Assembly (NCBI RefSeq): GCF_014647975.1
Contig: NZ_BMQF01000016.1
Coordinates: 62,001-126,000 of the forward strand
DNA: 64,000 nucleotides
Direction: 5' to 3'
Source: Streptomyces fumigatiscleroticus
GTDB taxonomy: Bacteria > Actinomycetota > Actinomycetes > Streptomycetales > Streptomycetaceae
This document shows positions 31,793 to 40,381 of the stretch, one piece after another. The notes beneath the pieces are model-generated. The model was not told where the DNA came from, searched no databases, and worked only from the letters and a program-made list of their open reading frames with translations. A program made the position numbers and the translations under genes. Position 1 is the stretch's first letter, and each line of letters opens with the position of its first letter.

Positions 31793-33115
31793 TCAGCCGA
31801 GCGGCTTCTCCAGCACCGCCTTGCGGTGGCTGAACGTCTCCAGCGACCAGCGCCCGTGGTAACGGCCCATGCCGCTCTCCCCCACACCGCCGAACGGCAG
31901 GTCGGAGACGGTCAGATGGGCGAGCGGCAGCCCGTGGCCGAGGCCGCCGGAGGAGGTCTCGGCGGCGAACCGCTCGCGCGTGCCCGCGGAGTCGGAGAAG
32001 ACGTAGAGAGCCAGAGGCTTGTCGCGGTCGTTGACGAAGGCGATCGCCTCGTCCGGCCCGGAGACCGTCACGATCGGCAGGACAGGCCCGAAGATCTCCT
32101 CCCGCATCACCGGCGCCGACGGATCCACGTCGGCGAGCACGGTGGGCGCGAGGTACCTCGCCGTACGGTCGTGGACGCCGCCCACCACGACGCGGCCCGA
32201 GTCGAGCAGGCGGGTGAGCCGGTCGAAGTGGCGTTCGTTGACGATACGGCTGTAGGCGGCGGACGCCGCGGGGTCGGGACCGTAGACGGCCTCGACCGCG
32301 CGGGCCAGCGCGGGTTCCAGGGCGGCGGCGGTCTCCGGGTCGGTGAGCACGTAGTCGGGGGCCACACAGGTCTGCCCGGCGTTGAGGAACTTCCCGCGCA
32401 CCAGCCGGTCGGCGACGACGTCGAGGTCGGTGCCGCGGTCGACGAACGCCGGGGACTTGCCGCCCAGCTCCAGGGTGACCGGGGTGAGGTGCTCGGCGGC
32501 GGCCCGCATGACGATACGGCCGACCGTGCCGTTGCCGGTGTAGAAGATGTGGTCGAAGCGCTCGGCCAGCAGGGCCGTGGTCTCCGGCACACCGCCCTCG
32601 ACGACGGCGACGGCGTCGGTGTCCAGGTGGGCGGGGAGCAGCCGGGCCAGTACCGCGGAGGTGGCGGGGGCCAGCTCGCTGGGCTTGGCGACCACCGCGT
32701 TGCCCGCGGCCAGCGCCCCGACGACCGGGGCGAGCAGCAGCTGGGCCGGGTAGTTCCAGGGCGCGATGACCAGGACGACGCCGAGCGGGTCGTACTGCGT
32801 CCAGGCCCGTGCGTCGGCGCCGAGGTGGGCCGGGACGGGGACGGGCTCGGGCCGCAGCCAGCCGGCGAGGCGGTCCAGGGTGTGGTCGATCTCCCGGACG
32901 ACGAAGTCGATCTCCGTCCGGTGCGCCTCGGCGGCGCTCTTGCCCAGGTCGGCGTGGAGCGCGGCGGCCAGCTGCGGGCCGTTCTCCGTGAGCAGGGCGC
33001 GCAGCCGGCGCAGCTGGTCCGTACGCCACTCAAGCGGCTTGGTGCGGCCGGTGCGGAAGGTGGCGCGCAGCCGGGCGACGATGTCGGCGGCCTGCTCCGG
33101 GACGGGGTGGTTCAC
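31793..33115 (-). CDS. Aldehyde dehydrogenase (class 3-like)
   Basis: 440 residues. Catalytic Cys in 'NAGQTCVAPDYVL', general base Glu in 'VTLELGGKSPAFVD', NAD-binding 'VIAPWNYPAQLLLAPVVGAL' and 'YTGNGTVGRIVMRAAA'. The C-terminal 'LPFGGVGESGMGRYHGRWSL' and the short length fit the ALDH3 group that oxidises medium- and long-chain aldehydes. GTG at 33115 is used. It follows the sulfur cluster on the same strand after 138 bp, including an AT-rich stretch, so it may be separately transcribed. Confidence 0.92.
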   Translation of the reverse strand: MNHPVPEQAADIVARLRATFRTGRTKPLEWRTDQLRRLRALLTENGPQLAAALHADLGKSAAEAHRTEIDFVVREIDHTLDRLAGWLRPEPVPVPAHLGADARAWTQYDPLGVVLVIAPWNYPAQLLLAPVVGALAAGNAVVAKPSELAPATSAVLARLLPAHLDTDAVAVVEGGVPETTALLAERFDHIFYTGNGTVGRIVMRAAAEHLTPVTLELGGKSPAFVDRGTDLDVVADRLVRGKFLNAGQTCVAPDYVLTDPETAAALEPALARAVEAVYGPDPAASAAYSRIVNERHFDRLTRLLDSGRVVVGGVHDRTARYLAPTVLADVDPSAPVMREEIFGPVLPIVTVSGPDEAIAFVNDRDKPLALYVFSDSAGTRERFAAETSSGGLGHGLPLAHLTVSDLPFGGVGESGMGRYHGRWSLETFSHRKAVLEKPLG

Positions 33116-33253
33116 GGTGCCTCGCTGTGGTGCGTACGGGCGTGGTGGGCCCGCGGATACGGTGGGTGAGCGGTCAGCTCGATGCAAACAACAACCTTTC
33201 ACCTACCAAAATACATTCCCCCCGCGACGGGGTTCACCTTCCGTGGCGGGCCG

Positions 33254-34405
33254 TCACCGTGCGGCGTTCGCGAACGGCACCTGCGCCGAGGGGGCCGTCC
33301 GCTCGCCCAGCGGGTGCCGCCACAGGCCCCGCGCGGCGAGACGGGGCAGCACGCCCTCGCCGAACCAGTAGGCCTCCTCCAGGTGCGGATAGCCGGAGAG
33401 GACGAACTCCTCGATGCCGAGCGCGTGGTACTCCTCGATCCGCTCGGCGACCTCCTCGTGGCTGCCGACCAGGGCGGTGCCCGCGCCGCCGCGCACCAGG
33501 CCGATGCCGGCCCACAGGTTGGGGTGGATCTCCAGGGCGTCCGCCCGGCCGCCGTGCAGGGCGAGCATGCGCCGCTGGCCCTCGGACTCGCTGCGCGCCA
33601 GCCCGGCCTGCACGGCGCGCACGGTCTCCGCGTCGAAGCCGGCCAGCAGACGCTCCGCCTCGGCCCAGGCCTGGGCCGAGGTGTCCCGGGTGATCACATG
33701 CAGCCGGATCCCGAAGCGCAGGGTGCGGCCCCGCGCCGCCGCCAGCTCCCTGATCCAGGCGATCTTCCCGGCGACCTGCGCGGGCGGCTCGCCCCAGGTC
33801 AGATAGACGTCGACATGCCGGGCGGCCACCTCCCCGGCGACCGGCGAGGAACCCCCGAAGTACACCTCGGGCACCGGGTCGGGCACCCGGGCCAGCGCCG
33901 CCTCCTCGACCCGGAGGTGCTCGCCGTGCAGATCGACGGTCCGGCCCTCCCACAGCCCCCGGACGATCTGGAGGAACTCGCCGGTACGGCGGTAGCGGGC
34001 GTCCTTGTCGAGGAAGTCGCCGTAGGCCCGCTGCTCGTGGCTCTCGCCGCCGGTGACCACGTTGAGCAGCAGCCGTCCGCCGGTCTGCCGCTGGAAGGTG
34101 GACGCCATCTGCGCGGCGAGCGTCGGCGAGACGGCGCCGGGCCGGAAGGCGACCAGGAACTTCAGGCGCTCGCTGTGCTGGGCGACCATCGCGGTGGTCA
34201 GCCACGCGTCCTCGCACCAGGCCCCCGTCGGCGTGAGCGCCCCGACGAAGCCCAGGTCCTCGGCGGCTCGGGCGATCTGGCTCAGATAGGCCACCGTCGG
34301 CGGCCGGTCCCGTCCGGCGGCGGTGGCCGGGGTGCCGTGGCCGCCGCCGACGACGTGCCGGCTGTCGCCGTTGGTGGGCAGGAACCAGTGGAAGGTGAGG
34401 GACAC
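33254..34405 (-). CDS. ssuD: FMNH2-dependent alkanesulfonate monooxygenase (SsuD-like)
   Basis: 383 residues, LLM-class flavin monooxygenase. 'LTFHWFLPTNGDSRHVVGG' at the N-terminus, 'KFLVAFRPGAVSPTLAAQMA', 'LLLNVVTGGESHEQRAYGDF' and 'VYFGGSSPVAGEVAARHVDV' are the SsuD family signatures. It desulfonates alkanesulfonates to aldehydes and sulfite with FMNH2 from the reductase two genes upstream. Last gene of the organosulfur operon, 27 bp after the SfnB-like gene. Confidence 0.9.
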   Translation of the reverse strand: MSLTFHWFLPTNGDSRHVVGGGHGTPATAAGRDRPPTVAYLSQIARAAEDLGFVGALTPTGAWCEDAWLTTAMVAQHSERLKFLVAFRPGAVSPTLAAQMASTFQRQTGGRLLLNVVTGGESHEQRAYGDFLDKDARYRRTGEFLQIVRGLWEGRTVDLHGEHLRVEEAALARVPDPVPEVYFGGSSPVAGEVAARHVDVYLTWGEPPAQVAGKIAWIRELAAARGRTLRFGIRLHVITRDTSAQAWAEAERLLAGFDAETVRAVQAGLARSESEGQRRMLALHGGRADALEIHPNLWAGIGLVRGGAGTALVGSHEEVAERIEEYHALGIEEFVLSGYPHLEEAYWFGEGVLPRLAARGLWRHPLGERTAPSAQVPFANAAR

Positions 34406-34432
34406 GTGCGGTCTCCGTTCGTGTGGGGTCCG

Positions 34433-35617
34433 TCAGAGCAGGCCGTGCCGGGGCGGCCGGGTGCCGTTGAGGACGTACCGGCCGATGTGCTGGACCTTCC
34501 AGCGGGCCGGATCGTGCAGGGTGTGGGTGCGGGCGTCGCGCCAGTACCGGTGCAGGTTGGCGGAGTTCAGCGCCGAGCGGGTGCCGGCCACCTCGAAGAG
34601 GGCGCCCGCGACCTCGACGGCGGTGCGGGCGGCGTGCGCCTTGGCGGTGGCGACCGCGATGGAGGCCCCGGCCGCCGAGTCGTCGGTCAGCTCGGCGCGG
34701 GCGGCGTCCACCGTGCGGGCGGCCTCCCGCAGCAGCGCCTCCGAGGCCCGTACCTGGACGGCGAGTTCACCGAACCGCTGGATCAGCAGCGGGTCCTCGG
34801 CCGCGGACTCCACGCCGCTCTCGAACCAGGGGCGGCTCTGGGTGCGGACGAACCCGGCGGCCTCGGCCAGCGCTCCCCCGGCGATGCCCGTGTCGATGGC
34901 GGCGTGCAGCAACTGGGCGATGGCCCCGTGCAGTTGGGGTCCCCGGAAGGTGAGGTGGTGCGGGAGCACCCGGTCGGCCGGGACCTCGACGCCGTCCAGG
35001 CGGACGGTGCCGCTGGCGGTGGTGCGCTGGCCCATGCCGTCCCAGTCGTCGGTCACGGTGAGGCCGGGCGCGTCGCGCGGCACGTACGCCACATGCAGCT
35101 CGTCGTCGTCGGCGCGGGCGAGCACCGGGATCCAGTCGGCGAACAGGGCACCCGTGCAGTAGTGCTTGACGCCGTTCAGGACGTAGGAGCCGTCCGGGCG
35201 CGGCGCCAGCCGGGTGCGGATGTCCTGGACGTGCTTGGTGCCCGCCTCGGACTGGGCGTTGCCGAAGCGGCGGCCGGCGAGGAGTTCGGCGGCGAAGAAC
35301 TTCCGCTGCTCGGGCGTGCCCTGGCGGCGGACGACATTGACATAGGCGAAGTGGCTCTGCGGGATCTGGGCGAGGCTGGCGTCGGCCGTGGCGAGCAGCC
35401 GGAAGATCTCCGCGAGGGTCTCCTGGCTCACGTCCGCCCCGCCGTGCTCGGCGGGGACGGTGACGGCGAGCAGGCCGGAGGCGGAGAGCCGGTCCAGCTC
35501 CGGGCGCGGCAGCCGGCGTTCGGCGTCCCGCGTGGAGGCACCCGCGCGGAACTCCTCGGCCAGGGCGGCGGCGACGGCCAACGCCTCCGCGTCGTCGGCG
35601 ATCACATGCGCGGACAC
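34433..35617 (-). CDS. sfnB: SfnB-family sulfur acquisition oxidoreductase (acyl-CoA dehydrogenase fold)
   Basis: 394 residues with the acyl-CoA dehydrogenase fold. 'LLAVTVPAEHGGADVSQETL', 'RFGNAQSEAGTKHVQDIRTR', 'YVLNGVKHYCTGALFADWIP' and the C-terminal 'HRYWRDARTHTLHDPARWKV' match SfnB. These flavoproteins are tied to dimethyl sulfone and related sulfur use. GTG 35617 starts 5 bp after the FMN reductase stop. It is a distant paralog of the enzyme at 36237. Confidence 0.88.
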   Translation of the reverse strand: MSAHVIADDAEALAVAAALAEEFRAGASTRDAERRLPRPELDRLSASGLLAVTVPAEHGGADVSQETLAEIFRLLATADASLAQIPQSHFAYVNVVRRQGTPEQRKFFAAELLAGRRFGNAQSEAGTKHVQDIRTRLAPRPDGSYVLNGVKHYCTGALFADWIPVLARADDDELHVAYVPRDAPGLTVTDDWDGMGQRTTASGTVRLDGVEVPADRVLPHHLTFRGPQLHGAIAQLLHAAIDTGIAGGALAEAAGFVRTQSRPWFESGVESAAEDPLLIQRFGELAVQVRASEALLREAARTVDAARAELTDDSAAGASIAVATAKAHAARTAVEVAGALFEVAGTRSALNSANLHRYWRDARTHTLHDPARWKVQHIGRYVLNGTRPPRHGLL

Positions 35618-35622
35618 GGCGC

Positions 35623-36177
35623 TCAGCCCGCCGCCGTCAGGACCGGGGCGCGGTCCAGGGCCGCCGAGAACTGGTCGACCACCTGGACGAGGGCCTCGGT
35701 GGCGTCCGGCGCCACGCTGAGGGTGCCGTCCTCGTGCACGGTGATGTCCTTGTCGAGGGTGAACCAGCCCTGCACGATGTGCGCCGCGCCCATGGAGTTC
35801 AGGACCGGGCGGAGCGCGTAGTCGATCGCGAGGACATGGGCGGTGGTGCCGCCGGTGGCCAGCGGCAGCACCGTCTTGCCGGTGAGGGCGTACTGCGGCA
35901 GCAGGTCGAGCAGGGCCTTGAGGACGCCGGAGTACGACGCCTTGTAGACGGGGGTGCCGACGACGACGCCGTCGACGCGGGCGAACAGCTCGGTGGCCGC
36001 CACGATCGCGGGGTGGTGGAAGTCGGCGCCGAGCAGCGCCTCGGCCGGCAGGGTGCGCACGTCCAGCGGGATCACCTCGTGGCCCTGGGCGGTCAGCCGC
36101 CGGTCCAGATGGCGCAGCAGGCGGTTGGTGCGGGAGGAGGCGGAGGGGCTGCCGGAGACGGAGAGAACGGTGGCCAT
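35623..36177 (-). CDS. ssuE: NADPH-dependent FMN reductase (SsuE-like)
   Basis: 184 residues, flavodoxin-like. 'VLSVSGSPSASSRTNRLLRH' binds the FMN phosphate, then 'VVGTPVYKASYSGVLKALLD' and 'LATGGTTAHVLAIDYALRPV' are SsuE signatures. It supplies FMNH2 to the SsuD- and SfnG-like monooxygenases of this operon. ATG 36177 with AGGAAC nearby. Both neighbours are two-component flavin enzymes, which fits the role. Confidence 0.92.
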   Translation of the reverse strand: MATVLSVSGSPSASSRTNRLLRHLDRRLTAQGHEVIPLDVRTLPAEALLGADFHHPAIVAATELFARVDGVVVGTPVYKASYSGVLKALLDLLPQYALTGKTVLPLATGGTTAHVLAIDYALRPVLNSMGAAHIVQGWFTLDKDITVHEDGTLSVAPDATEALVQVVDQFSAALDRAPVLTAAG

Positions 36178-36236
36178 GGTTCCTCTTTCGGGGAGGCGGG
36201 GCGCCCGCGTGCGGCGGGCGCCCCGGCGGGGAGCGG

Positions 36237-37454
36237 TCAGGAGTACCAGGTGGGCTCGGGCAGTTCGCCCTCAAGGACCCAGCGGCCGACCTCGCGGCGC
36301 TTGTAGGCGACCGGGTCGTGCAGGGTGTGGGTGCGGACGTTGCGCCAGAACCGGTCCAGGCCCTCGGCGGTGGCCGTGGCGCGGGCGCCGGTCACCTCGA
36401 AGATGCGGTTGCCGATCTCCAGGGCGACATCCGTCGCGCGGGCCTTGACCGCGGCCACCCGCACCTCGAACTCGCCGCGCGCCCGCTCGGTCACCGCGTC
36501 GGGGTCGTCGTGCAGCTTCTGCCCCTCGGCGGCGACGGCGTCGGCGAGGGCCTCCACCGCCCAGAGCTTGGCGGTCAGGTCGCCGTAGATGTCGATGACG
36601 TACGGCTCGTCGACCGCGCGCTCGTGCCCGCCGTGCAGCCAGGGCCGCGACTTGGTGCGGGTGTAGGTGGCCGCCGTCTCCAGCGCGCCCGCCGCGATGC
36701 CGAGGTAGAAGTTGACGAAGACCAGCTGGATGGTGGGGACGTTGAGGGTGTTGTAGACCCGGGGGCGGAACACCTTGTCGACATAACCGGCCGCGGAGGA
36801 CCAGGGCGTGCGTACGCCGTCGAGGGTGACGCTGCCGCTCTCGGTGAGCCGCTGGCCGATGTTGTCCCAGTCGTCGTGGAAGACCAGGCCCTCGCTGTCG
36901 GAGGGGACGATCGCGAAGACATGCCGGTCGGTGCCGTCGAAGACGCCTTCCAGGACGGTGACGTCGGAGACCCTGCTGCCGGTGGAGAAGGTCTTGCGGC
37001 CGGTGAAGACCAGGTCGTCGCCGTCCTCGGTGACGACCACGTCGTTGTCGCGGGGGTTGACCGCTCCGCCGAAGAACCAGCGGTTGCGGGCGGCCTCGGC
37101 CTCGACCCGCTCCCACTGCTCGCGGGTGCCGACCAGACGGGCGGCCCAGTTCCACAGGTAGTGGTAGCCGAGGAGCTGGCCGATGGAGCCGTCGGCCTTG
37201 GCGATCTCGCGGACCACCCGGTAGGCGAGGGGCCAGTCCTGGCCCCCGCCGCCGTGCTCGACGGGCCCGAGCAGGGTGACCAGGCCGGAGTCCTTGAGCA
37301 GTTGGACCTCGGCGTACGGGGTGGCGCCGGCCCGGTCGCGTTCGGCGGCGTCGGTGGCGAGGACGGCGGCGACCTCGGCGGCGCGGGTGAGGAACTCCTC
37401 GGCGGTGCGGGGGGCGGGGCGGGTCTGCCAGTCGGCGGGCGTGGCGGTGCTCAT
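36237..37454 (-). CDS. Flavin-dependent monooxygenase of the DszC/SfnB type (acyl-CoA dehydrogenase fold)
   Basis: 405 residues. 'LVTLLGPVEHGGGGQDWPLA', 'GSIGQLLGYHYLWNWAARLV', 'VFTGRKTFSTGSRVSDVTVL', 'FHDDWDNIGQRLTESGSVTL' and 'RFWRNVRTHTLHDPVAYKRR' match the dibenzothiophene-desulfurisation (DszC/SfnB) branch, which oxygenates sulfur with FMNH2. The substrate is probably a small organosulfur compound given the neighbours. 33 bp after the SfnG-like gene. Confidence 0.88.
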   Translation of the reverse strand: MSTATPADWQTRPAPRTAEEFLTRAAEVAAVLATDAAERDRAGATPYAEVQLLKDSGLVTLLGPVEHGGGGQDWPLAYRVVREIAKADGSIGQLLGYHYLWNWAARLVGTREQWERVEAEAARNRWFFGGAVNPRDNDVVVTEDGDDLVFTGRKTFSTGSRVSDVTVLEGVFDGTDRHVFAIVPSDSEGLVFHDDWDNIGQRLTESGSVTLDGVRTPWSSAAGYVDKVFRPRVYNTLNVPTIQLVFVNFYLGIAAGALETAATYTRTKSRPWLHGGHERAVDEPYVIDIYGDLTAKLWAVEALADAVAAEGQKLHDDPDAVTERARGEFEVRVAAVKARATDVALEIGNRIFEVTGARATATAEGLDRFWRNVRTHTLHDPVAYKRREVGRWVLEGELPEPTWYS

Positions 37455-37487
37455 GGGGTGCGGACCTCTTTTCGCAGTGGGGTGCGG

Positions 37488-38609
37488 TCAGGCGGGTACG
37501 GGGACGGAGCCGGCCTCGGTGTCCGGGAGCGCGGCCTCCAGCTCGCGCACCAGGGGCAGCACACGGCGGCCGAAGTACTCGACCTCCTCGTGGTAGTGCA
37601 GGAAGCCGAGGAGGAAGAGGTCGACGCCGAGCCGCTTGTAGGCGACGATCCGTTCGGCGATCTGCTCCGGGGTGCCGATCAGGCCGGTGCGGAAGCCGTC
37701 GTTGTACTGGACCAGGTCCTCGAAGGTGGAGTCCTGCCACATGCCCTTGCCGTCGGCGGTGGACCGCCCGGCCTGCTTGACGGCGGCGCCGAAGCCCTCC
37801 ACGGCCTCGGTGTCGGCCCGGGCGACGATCTCCCGGAGGGTCTCGCGGGCCTCGGCCTCGGTGTCGCGGGCGATGAGGAAGCCGTTGAGGCCGAATTTGG
37901 GTGGTGTGCGGCCCGCTTCGGCGGCGGAGGCGCGGATGTCCTCCAGCTGCTCGGTCACCCCGGCGAAGTCCTTGCCGTTGGAGAAGTACCAGTCGGAGAC
38001 GCGGCCGGCCATGGCGCGGGCGGCGGTGGAGTTGCCGCCCTGGAAGATCTCCGGGTGCGGGCGCTCCGGCGTGTTGAGCGGCTTGGGCTTGAGGCTGAAG
38101 CCGCGCAGCCGGTAGAAGTCACCGGCGAGTTCGGCGTGGTCCTCGGTCCAGATGGCGCGCAGGGCGCGGATGAACTCCTCGGCGCGGCGGTAGCGCTCGT
38201 CGTGCTCCAGCCAGGGCTCGCCGAGGGCGGTGAACTCGTCCTTGAACCAGCCACTGACGACGTTGACGGCGAACCGGCCGCCCGAGAGATGGTCGGCGGT
38301 GGCGCCGAGCTTGGCCAGCACGCCGGGGTGCCACAGGCCGGGATGGACGGCCGCGATGACCTTCAGCCGCTCGGTGGCGAGCAGCAGGGCGAGGCTGAAA
38401 CCGGTCGACTCGTGCTGGTACTCGGCGCCGTAGCTGGCCATGTAGCGGACCTGGCTGAGCGCGTACTCGAAGCCGTTGTTCTCGGCGAGGACGGCGAGTT
38501 CGCGGTTGTACTCGTACCCCCAGTCGGTGCGCTGTTCGATCTTACTGGTGACCAGGCCCCCGCTGACATTGGGGACCCAGTAGGCGAATTTCACGGGCTC
38601 TGCGGGCAT
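37488..38609 (-). CDS. sfnG: Dimethylsulfone monooxygenase (SfnG-like, LLM class)
   Basis: 373 residues. 'FAYWVPNVSGGLVTSKIEQR', 'YALSQVRYMASYGAEYQHES', 'GRFAVNVVSGWFKDEFTALG' and 'EIFQGGNSTAARAMAGRVSD' are the SfnG family signatures. SfnG converts dimethyl sulfone to methanesulfinate with FMNH2. ATG 38609 has AGGAG 6 nt upstream. First structural gene of the operon; a GC hairpin lies about 24 bp before its start and a Cys-ending leader peptide 200 bp upstream. Confidence 0.92.
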   Translation of the reverse strand: MPAEPVKFAYWVPNVSGGLVTSKIEQRTDWGYEYNRELAVLAENNGFEYALSQVRYMASYGAEYQHESTGFSLALLLATERLKVIAAVHPGLWHPGVLAKLGATADHLSGGRFAVNVVSGWFKDEFTALGEPWLEHDERYRRAEEFIRALRAIWTEDHAELAGDFYRLRGFSLKPKPLNTPERPHPEIFQGGNSTAARAMAGRVSDWYFSNGKDFAGVTEQLEDIRASAAEAGRTPPKFGLNGFLIARDTEAEARETLREIVARADTEAVEGFGAAVKQAGRSTADGKGMWQDSTFEDLVQYNDGFRTGLIGTPEQIAERIVAYKRLGVDLFLLGFLHYHEEVEYFGRRVLPLVRELEAALPDTEAGSVPVPA

Positions 38610-38632
38610 GCGGAACTCCTGTTGCGAAATCC

Positions 38633-38650
38633 CCGGCCGGCTCCGGCCGG
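38633..38650 (-). promoter_or_regulatory. GC hairpin in the leader region of the sulfur operon
   Basis: CCGGCCGG-CT-CCGGCCGG, an 8-bp stem with 2-nt loop ending about 24 bp before the sfnG start codon and just ahead of its ribosome site. Further upstream in the 38610-38807 region are two CCGAATTC copies (38663-38670, 38689-38696), the second inside a 10-bp palindrome. The hairpin could act as an attenuator linked to the Cys-Cys leader peptide. Confidence 0.4.
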
Positions 38651-38807
38651 TTTTCGGGCACACCGAATTCACGGATCGCGAACGGACGCCGAATTCGGGC
38701 GCGGAAAAGGCGGATACGGCGGGGCGGTGAGCGGTGAGCGGGGAAACACGGCACACGGCCGCCCGGGGACGGGCGTGGCGGTGCGGGAAGGGCGGCGGGC
38801 CGAAGGG

Positions 38808-38891
38808 TCAGGCCGCGCGGCAACAGGAGGCGCTGGCGACGCGCGCGAGGTCGACGTGGCGTCGCCGCGTGAGGTCCAGTCGCATCGTCAT
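38808..38891 (-). CDS. Cys-Cys leader peptide of the organosulfur operon
   Basis: A 27-codon frame from ATG 38891 (or ATG 38885, 25 codons) to TGA 38808. It starts MTMRLDLTRRRHVDLARVA and ends SASCCRAA. Actinobacteria place such short Arg-rich peptides with tandem Cys codons ahead of sulfur-assimilation operons, and in mycobacteria polycysteine leader ORFs act as cysteine-responsive attenuators. When cysteine is low, ribosomes are expected to stall at the two Cys codons and switch the downstream RNA fold. Position, 198 bp upstream of sfnG on the same strand, fits this role. Confidence 0.75.
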   Translation of the reverse strand: MTMRLDLTRRRHVDLARVASASCCRAA

Positions 38892-39029
38892 GCCGTCGAT
38901 CCTGACAGCCGCCGGGACGGGCAGTCAAGGAAAACCCGACCGGTCTCGTATCCCGGACCATTGAATTTCACGAACGCGTGACAGGGAAACCCTTGCACGG
39001 GTCGCGGAAACGGCCGCATTCTGCTCGCC

Positions 39030-39938
39030 GTGCGAACAGAACAGCTGGAATACATCGCGGCGGTCACGCGGCTGGGTTCCCTGCGCCGGGCCGCCGAGGA
39101 ACTACGCCTCTCGCAGCCCGCGCTGAGCGAGACCGTGCGCAATCTGGAGCGCGAGCTGGGGGTCGATCTGCTGGAGCGGAAGCGCTCCGGGGCGACGATG
39201 AGCGCGGCGGGCCGGGAGCTGCTGCCCCGCATCGTCGACGTGCTCGACGCGGTGGACCGGCTGCGGGCGGCGGCGGGCGAACAGCACCGGATCAGCCGTA
39301 TGGTGCGCGTCGGCACGGTGAACGCGGCGACCGTGCCGCTGCTCATCCCCGTCGTCCGCGCGTTCCGCGCCGCGCATCCGCTCACCCAGGTGGAGATGGT
39401 CGGCGCGCAGCAGACCGACATCCACCGGGCCCTGCTGGAGGGCGGTTTCGACCTGGGGCTCGTCAATCATCTCCAGGGCGACGACATGCCCGCCGAGTTC
39501 GAGTCGACGGAGCTGTTGCGCGGCCGGCCGGTGGTGTGCCTGCGGCCGGACAGTCCGCTCGCCGCCCGGGCCGCGGTCTCGGTGGAGGACCTGCTGGCCC
39601 AGCCGTTGATCGCCATGCGTTCCGGCTACGTCATGCACCGCTTCGTCCACCGGCTGCTGGACGGACGCGTCCCGTCCTTCGCGTACTCCACGGACGGCGC
39701 GGAGATGGGCAAGCTGATGGTCGCCGAGGGGCTGGGGGTGACGGTGCTGCCCGACTTCAGCGTCGCCGGCGATCCGCTCGCCCGGTGCGGGGTGATCACC
39801 CATCGGCCGCTGGCCGGGGACACCACCCAGGTGCTGCTGATGCTGCGGCGCCGCCGCGCGGAATCGGTTCCGCGGGCGGCGCGGGAGCTGCACGAGGCGT
39901 TCGTGCGTGCGGCGCGACGGCTGGAGCCGTCGCGCTGA
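39030..39938 (+). CDS. LysR family transcriptional regulator, likely of the sulfur operon
   Basis: 302 residues. N-terminal HTH 'QLEYIAAVTRLGSLRRAAEE', 'RLSQPALSETVRNLERELGV', then a periplasmic-binding-like effector domain ('VGTVNAATVPLLIPVVRAFR', 'GMAEGLGVTVLP'-type 'MVAEGLGVTVLPDFSV'). GTG start at 39030. It is transcribed divergently from the leader peptide and organosulfur genes, the standard layout for a CysB/Cbl-like regulator of sulfur starvation genes, though the sequence alone does not name it. Confidence 0.9.
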   Translation: MRTEQLEYIAAVTRLGSLRRAAEELRLSQPALSETVRNLERELGVDLLERKRSGATMSAAGRELLPRIVDVLDAVDRLRAAAGEQHRISRMVRVGTVNAATVPLLIPVVRAFRAAHPLTQVEMVGAQQTDIHRALLEGGFDLGLVNHLQGDDMPAEFESTELLRGRPVVCLRPDSPLAARAAVSVEDLLAQPLIAMRSGYVMHRFVHRLLDGRVPSFAYSTDGAEMGKLMVAEGLGVTVLPDFSVAGDPLARCGVITHRPLAGDTTQVLLMLRRRRAESVPRAARELHEAFVRAARRLEPSR

Positions 39939-39946
39939 CCGGGTGG

Positions 39947-40111
39947 CTACTCGTCGTCGCGGACCGGGACCACCACGAGGAAGGCGTCGGACCGCAGGTC
40001 CATGACGACCGTCGCGGGCTCGCCCTCGGCACGGCGGGCGGCCGCGTACTCCTCGGCCGGCCACGATCCGCGGGGAGCTCCTGCGGGGAACCGCTCCAAC
40101 ACCTTCGTCAT
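39947..40111 (-). CDS. Small protein of unknown function (54 aa)
   Basis: 54 residues: 'TKVLERFPAGAPRGSWPAEE' then 'VVMDLRSDAFLVVVP'. It resembles small Streptomyces proteins found beside regulators. ATG 40111 has GGAGGTG about 8 nt ahead, which supports real translation. It is convergent with the LysR gene (8 bp apart). The 270 bp upstream (40112-40381) hold a run of nine G residues at about 40269 and no gene. Confidence 0.6.
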   Translation of the reverse strand: MTKVLERFPAGAPRGSWPAEEYAAARRAEGEPATVVMDLRSDAFLVVVPVRDDE

Positions 40112-40381
40112 AACGGCAGACACCTCCACCATCGACCATCGACTTCGCCCGTTCTCTTCCGTACAATCCCGCCTGCCCTCGATCCCGGCGGACATGTGCG
40201 GCCTTCCGGATTTTTGCCGGCGGATCACCCAGGCGATCTCCGATCGGGGCGAGTCGGGTGGACAGCCGGGGGGGGGCGGCGCGGCCCGCGGCGGTACGGG
40301 CGCACGCGGGCGGGGGTTCCGCTCCGGGCGCCTCCCGCCCTTGGGGCACGCACCCGGACGCGCCCGCGCAGGCGGTTCGCG

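Noticed and set aside
33115..33254. Aldehyde dehydrogenase as the sixth gene of the sulfur operon
   Set aside because: A 138-bp gap with an AT-rich promoter-like patch separates it, so shared transcription is not claimed.
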